Shown here in pieces: positions 63,434 to 64,000 of a stretch of DNA of 64,000 bases (the stretch's first letter is position 1; every line of letters begins with the position of its first letter). Source of the DNA: MFD09286-c1 sp963701015 (GTDB taxonomy: Bacteria > Bacteroidota > Bacteroidia > Bacteroidales > DTGW01); the NCBI GenBank assembly GCA_963701015.1, contig OY969556.1:558001-622000 (forward strand), read 5' to 3'. The notes below the pieces were generated by a model. The model was given only the letters and a program-made list of their open reading frames with translations. It was not told the origin of the DNA and searched no databases. A program made the position numbers and the translations under genes.

Positions 63434-64000
63434 TCAATCAATTAAAAAAGCAAATTGGGTTTGACTTACACTCCAATTTATCTGTATAGTAGTATAAATA
63501 TTCTTTTTAGGATTGAGTCTGATAGCAGGGTTCTGAATAAATTTTAATTTCGGTTGCTCATTCAAGTTTGATATTATGCAAAGAAAATAGCACTCTTTTT
63601 CAATATTTGCTACAGTCCATTCTTTGTTTGTAAACAAAATACCGCCTGAAATTTCTGATAAACCCTTCACTTCGACAAAGTAATTTTTATTTAATGTTTC
63701 TATTCTGAAATCATATCCTACACCCAAGTCTCTGCAATCAATAAGCTTACCATTAAATGGTTTCTTATTTTCAGAATAAAATTTAATAAAGTAATTCTCA
63801 GCTGCTTTTCCTGTCGGAGCTCTTAAAATAAACTTTGTAGTTTCTGTTTTTTTTTCGAATATGGATAAAATATTAAGAAGTTGATCTAATTCGGACTTTT
63901 CGTTTTGTATTTTTCCTGTAAGAATATCATTTACGATTTCATGAATTTGTGTCTCATCAAGATTCTCAAGAGCTTCTGCTACTCTTATTCTACTTGAGCT
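63434..64000 (-). CDS. DUF3883-type protein, N-terminus beyond the window
   Basis: The frame stays open from the stop at 63434 to the window edge, giving at least 188 residues. The C-terminal domain matches the DUF3883 pattern: TGKAAENYFIKFYSE, DLGVGYDFRIETLNKNYFVEVKG and FTNKEWTVANIEKECY. The D...E-V-K arrangement is that of a PD-(D/E)XK-like nuclease fold, though here it may be a recognition domain. It lies 66 bp upstream of the GHKL gene, on the same strand, so it is probably part of the operon, whose first genes are out of view. Confidence 0.75.
   Translation of the reverse strand, partial: SSSRIRVAEALENLDETQIHEIVNDILTGKIQNEKSELDQLLNILSIFEKKTETTKFILRAPTGKAAENYFIKFYSENKKPFNGKLIDCRDLGVGYDFRIETLNKNYFVEVKGLSEISGGILFTNKEWTVANIEKECYFLCIISNLNEQPKLKFIQNPAIRLNPKKNIYTTIQINWSVSQTQFAFLID

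Overview
The window comes from a low-GC member of the Bacteroidota, most likely a Bacteroidia-like lineage. The evidence is: C-terminal Por/type IX secretion sorting domains on secreted glycan-active proteins, a GH97 enzyme, S9B dipeptidyl peptidase IV, GSCFA and BT_3928-type proteins, and Bacteroidota promoters of the form TTG-N19-TAnnTTTG. Both window edges cut genes (an acyltransferase/AMP-ligase at the left, a DUF3883-type protein at the right).

Layout. 1-5140: a PlsC/acyl-carrier/AMP-ligase fusion, an SDR-MarR pair with a duplicated MarR-type operator, and a nitronate-monooxygenase-like flavoprotein. 5162-6999: an IS1182-family insertion sequence next to a frameshifted lipoprotein gene. 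7700-15430: dipeptidyl peptidase IV, a large secreted protein (frameshifted) and a GH10 xylanase, the last two with Big2 and type IX sorting domains. 15470-19550: folP, tmk, a DoxX-type protein and an Opp/Dpp-type permease, followed by a 19-unit heptamer array. 19690-28550: a SpoIID-like gene, then ilvD-ilvB-ilvN-GH97-ilvC, preceded by a promoter, an Ile/Leu/Val-rich leader peptide and a terminator that together read as a transcription attenuator. 28645-40100: signalling genes, including a chemosensory cluster with CheY, STAS, CheA and CheW proteins but no CheR, CheB or recognisable MCP in view. 40100-46200: housekeeping genes (aldo/keto reductase, sufS, glmM, rluB with a frameshift at its catalytic motif, GSCFA), with short tandem repeat arrays at gene junctions.

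The accessory part begins at about 47080. Three 130-bp imperfect palindromes separate orphan genes (a HEPN-like protein, a propeller lipoprotein with a nonsense codon, a small lipoprotein). The first bases of each cassette are complementary to bases just after its gene, which is the logic of integron cassettes and attC sites. No integrase is visible, so this looks like an integrase-less attC cluster. It abuts a Na+/H+ antiporter gene that seems to have lost its 3' end.

Between 51.8 and 52.4 kb lie a degenerate tRNA-Lys 3' half and a tmRNA 3'-end fragment with its terminator, marking the edge of an ssrA-targeted genomic island. The island holds a small HTH-like gene, a three-gene group with two tiny membrane proteins, a GC-rich non-coding block of about 750 bp, and a compact defence-type operon: DUF3883 protein, MORC/MutL-like GHKL ATPase, Z1-domain SF2-like ATPase, PD-(D/E)XK protein and AIPR protein. 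The operon runs off the right edge, where a DNA methylase and an integrase would be the natural things to look for.

Four genes carry single-base lesions (near 7520, 12085, 44613 and 48697). These may be real decay or assembly errors; the sequence alone cannot decide.
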